A stretch of DNA of 64,000 bases from NCBI GenBank assembly GCA_934293005.1, contig CAKQYA010000010.1:1-64000 (forward strand), in the 5' to 3' direction. Each line of letters opens with the position of its first letter. Within the stretch, counting starts at the first letter, position 1. Shown here piece after piece: positions 63,531-64,000 of the stretch. The stretch comes from an uncultured Bacteroidaceae bacterium (lineage in GTDB: Bacteria; Bacteroidota; Bacteroidia; Bacteroidales; Bacteroidaceae). Under the pieces are notes generated by a model. It made no database searches. It saw only the letters and a list, made by a program, of their open reading frames with translations, and had not been told where the DNA came from. A program made the position numbers and the translations under genes.

Positions 63531-63696
63531 GAATAAATCATTGTTTCCATGAGCTTAGTTATTATATGCACATAGGATGAAAAGACCTTGGTTCAAACGG
63601 TGACATGAAATGAAAAGAATAAACCCAATTTTCCAATGATCAATTTTGATTACCCATACCATTTATAATATTGTTCACTGTAATTTCATCGAAAAA

Positions 63697-63735
63697 AGAA
63701 TAGGCCAGAAAGCGCAATGCTTGCTGGCCTATTCT
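63697..63735. terminator. Strong stem-loop without an obvious gene
   Basis: AGAATAGGCCAG/CTGGCCTATTCT is a perfect 12-bp stem; inside it AAGC/GCTT adds 4 bp around the loop GCAAT. A-rich sequence precedes it and TTATAA follows. It would terminate transcription in either direction. The nearest upstream gene already has its own terminator 0.45 kb earlier, so this may serve a minus-strand transcript or a small RNA. Confidence 0.65.
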
Positions 63736-64000
63736 TATAAAGGAGCGGGGAGGAGATGTGATGAAACTCCGATGTCTATAAGATTTGAGCATTTTCCAAT
63801 TCTTTGTAATCCACCCAGAGTGACCGCGCTAGACAGCGTCGGTGCCAGTGGCACGCCATTAAATTGGCAAATCATCTCGGTTTCGTAAAATAATTTGATG
63901 AGTATCCCAATCAATCCTATACCCCCGCTATGTGATTATGCACCGTTATCGCAATCAACTTCCATCATGCTCCTTCGCATCAGTAATCTTTATATACTGA

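Larger units (their letters stand above)
63245..64000. other. Gene-free end of the window
   Basis: No gene could be supported in about 750 bp. It contains the inverted copy of the palindromic element and a strong stem-loop. A plus-strand frame of 80 codons (63646-63888) crosses that stem-loop and is not credible. On the minus strand a short stretch (about 63733-63915) encodes a protein-like segment that ends in a TAA by the stem-loop, but stops lie just upstream of it in frame, so at most it is a gene remnant. Confidence 0.5.

Noticed and set aside
63646..63888. 80-codon plus-strand frame near the window end
   Set aside because: It is interrupted in meaning by the perfect stem-loop at 63697-63735, lacks a promoter, and shows no family.

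Overview
This window looks like chromosomal DNA of a gut- or oral-type member of the Bacteroidales, most likely Prevotella or a close relative. The evidence is Bacteroidota-type promoters (the -7 element TAnnTTTG recurs upstream of about fifteen genes), a lack of clear Shine-Dalgarno sequences, and many family-level markers: glutamine synthetase III, class III fructose-bisphosphatase, the lipidated BamA homologue TamL, lineage families DUF3737, DUF4270, DUF4296, DUF4301, DUF4837 and DUF5686, and a carboxypeptidase-regulatory-domain outer-membrane beta-barrel protein. No phage, integrase, transposase, CRISPR array or plasmid gene is recognisable. The gene content is mostly housekeeping and coherent.

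Layout. 1-240: two identical tandem tRNA-Asp genes with a terminator. 0.4-5.6 kb: a large outer-membrane beta-barrel protein, a DUF3737 beta-helix protein and a MalY/PatB-type PLP lyase. 5.7-5.8 kb: a palindromic repeat element. 5.9-8.6 kb (minus): rlmH and a long RelA/SpoT homologue with a dead hydrolase site. 8.8-11.7 kb: DUF4301, rsmG and a metallo-beta-lactamase-fold hydrolase. 11.8-14.9 kb: a PL11 rhamnogalacturonan lyase and an M48 lipoprotein protease. 15.0-18.4 kb (minus): a three-gene sodium-pumping decarboxylase. 18.8-21.0 kb (minus): glnN. 21.3-26.3 kb: fbp, two small secreted proteins, a ProX-type deacylase and a flavoprotein. 26.5-29.1 kb: an AraC regulator and altronate dehydratase. 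29.3-36.6 kb: pyrB-pyrI-ileS-lspA-DUF4296 and a small unknown. 36.8-42.6 kb: a TrmH-type methyltransferase (minus), a repeat-rich 0.8-kb spacer, tamL and aspS. 42.6-45.7 kb: a YycJ-like hydrolase, a starch-synthase-domain protein and a DUF4270 lipoprotein. 46.0-50.0 kb (minus): nspC, a UvrD/PcrA helicase and a small secreted protein. 50.2-56.3 kb: a Cof-type phosphatase, glyA, rlmN, DUF4837 and pdxA. 56.4-63.2 kb: an envelope-flavoured run (flippase-like protein, ATP-grasp-like protein, CDP-alcohol phosphatidyltransferase, HAD hydrolase, DUF5686 outer-membrane protein). 63.3-64.0 kb: no recognisable gene.

How the genes work together. Pectin breakdown is suggested by the PL11 lyase and by altronate dehydratase (galacturonate branch) beside an AraC regulator. 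Anaerobic carbon flow is represented by the Na+-translocating decarboxylase and the class III FBPase. Envelope assembly is represented by lspA, tamL, several lipoproteins and the 56-63 kb run. Translation and RNA modification are represented by ileS, aspS, rlmH, rsmG, rlmN and the TrmH protein.

The most notable points are: (1) an isoleucyl-tRNA synthetase in which the class-defining HIGH motif reads GIHH; (2) several intergenic repeat families, including a ~130-bp element present twice with a different number of 22-bp palindromic units, a 4-unit 23-bp array of a TCGTACGA palindrome, and a dispersed ~25-bp motif found mostly at gene ends; (3) a RelA/SpoT protein that has lost the hydrolase residues; (4) a CDP-alcohol phosphatidyltransferase with a shifted catalytic aspartate inside an uncharacterised envelope gene run. 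Several gene starts are set by promoters, signal peptides or family N-termini, and those choices are explained in the entries.
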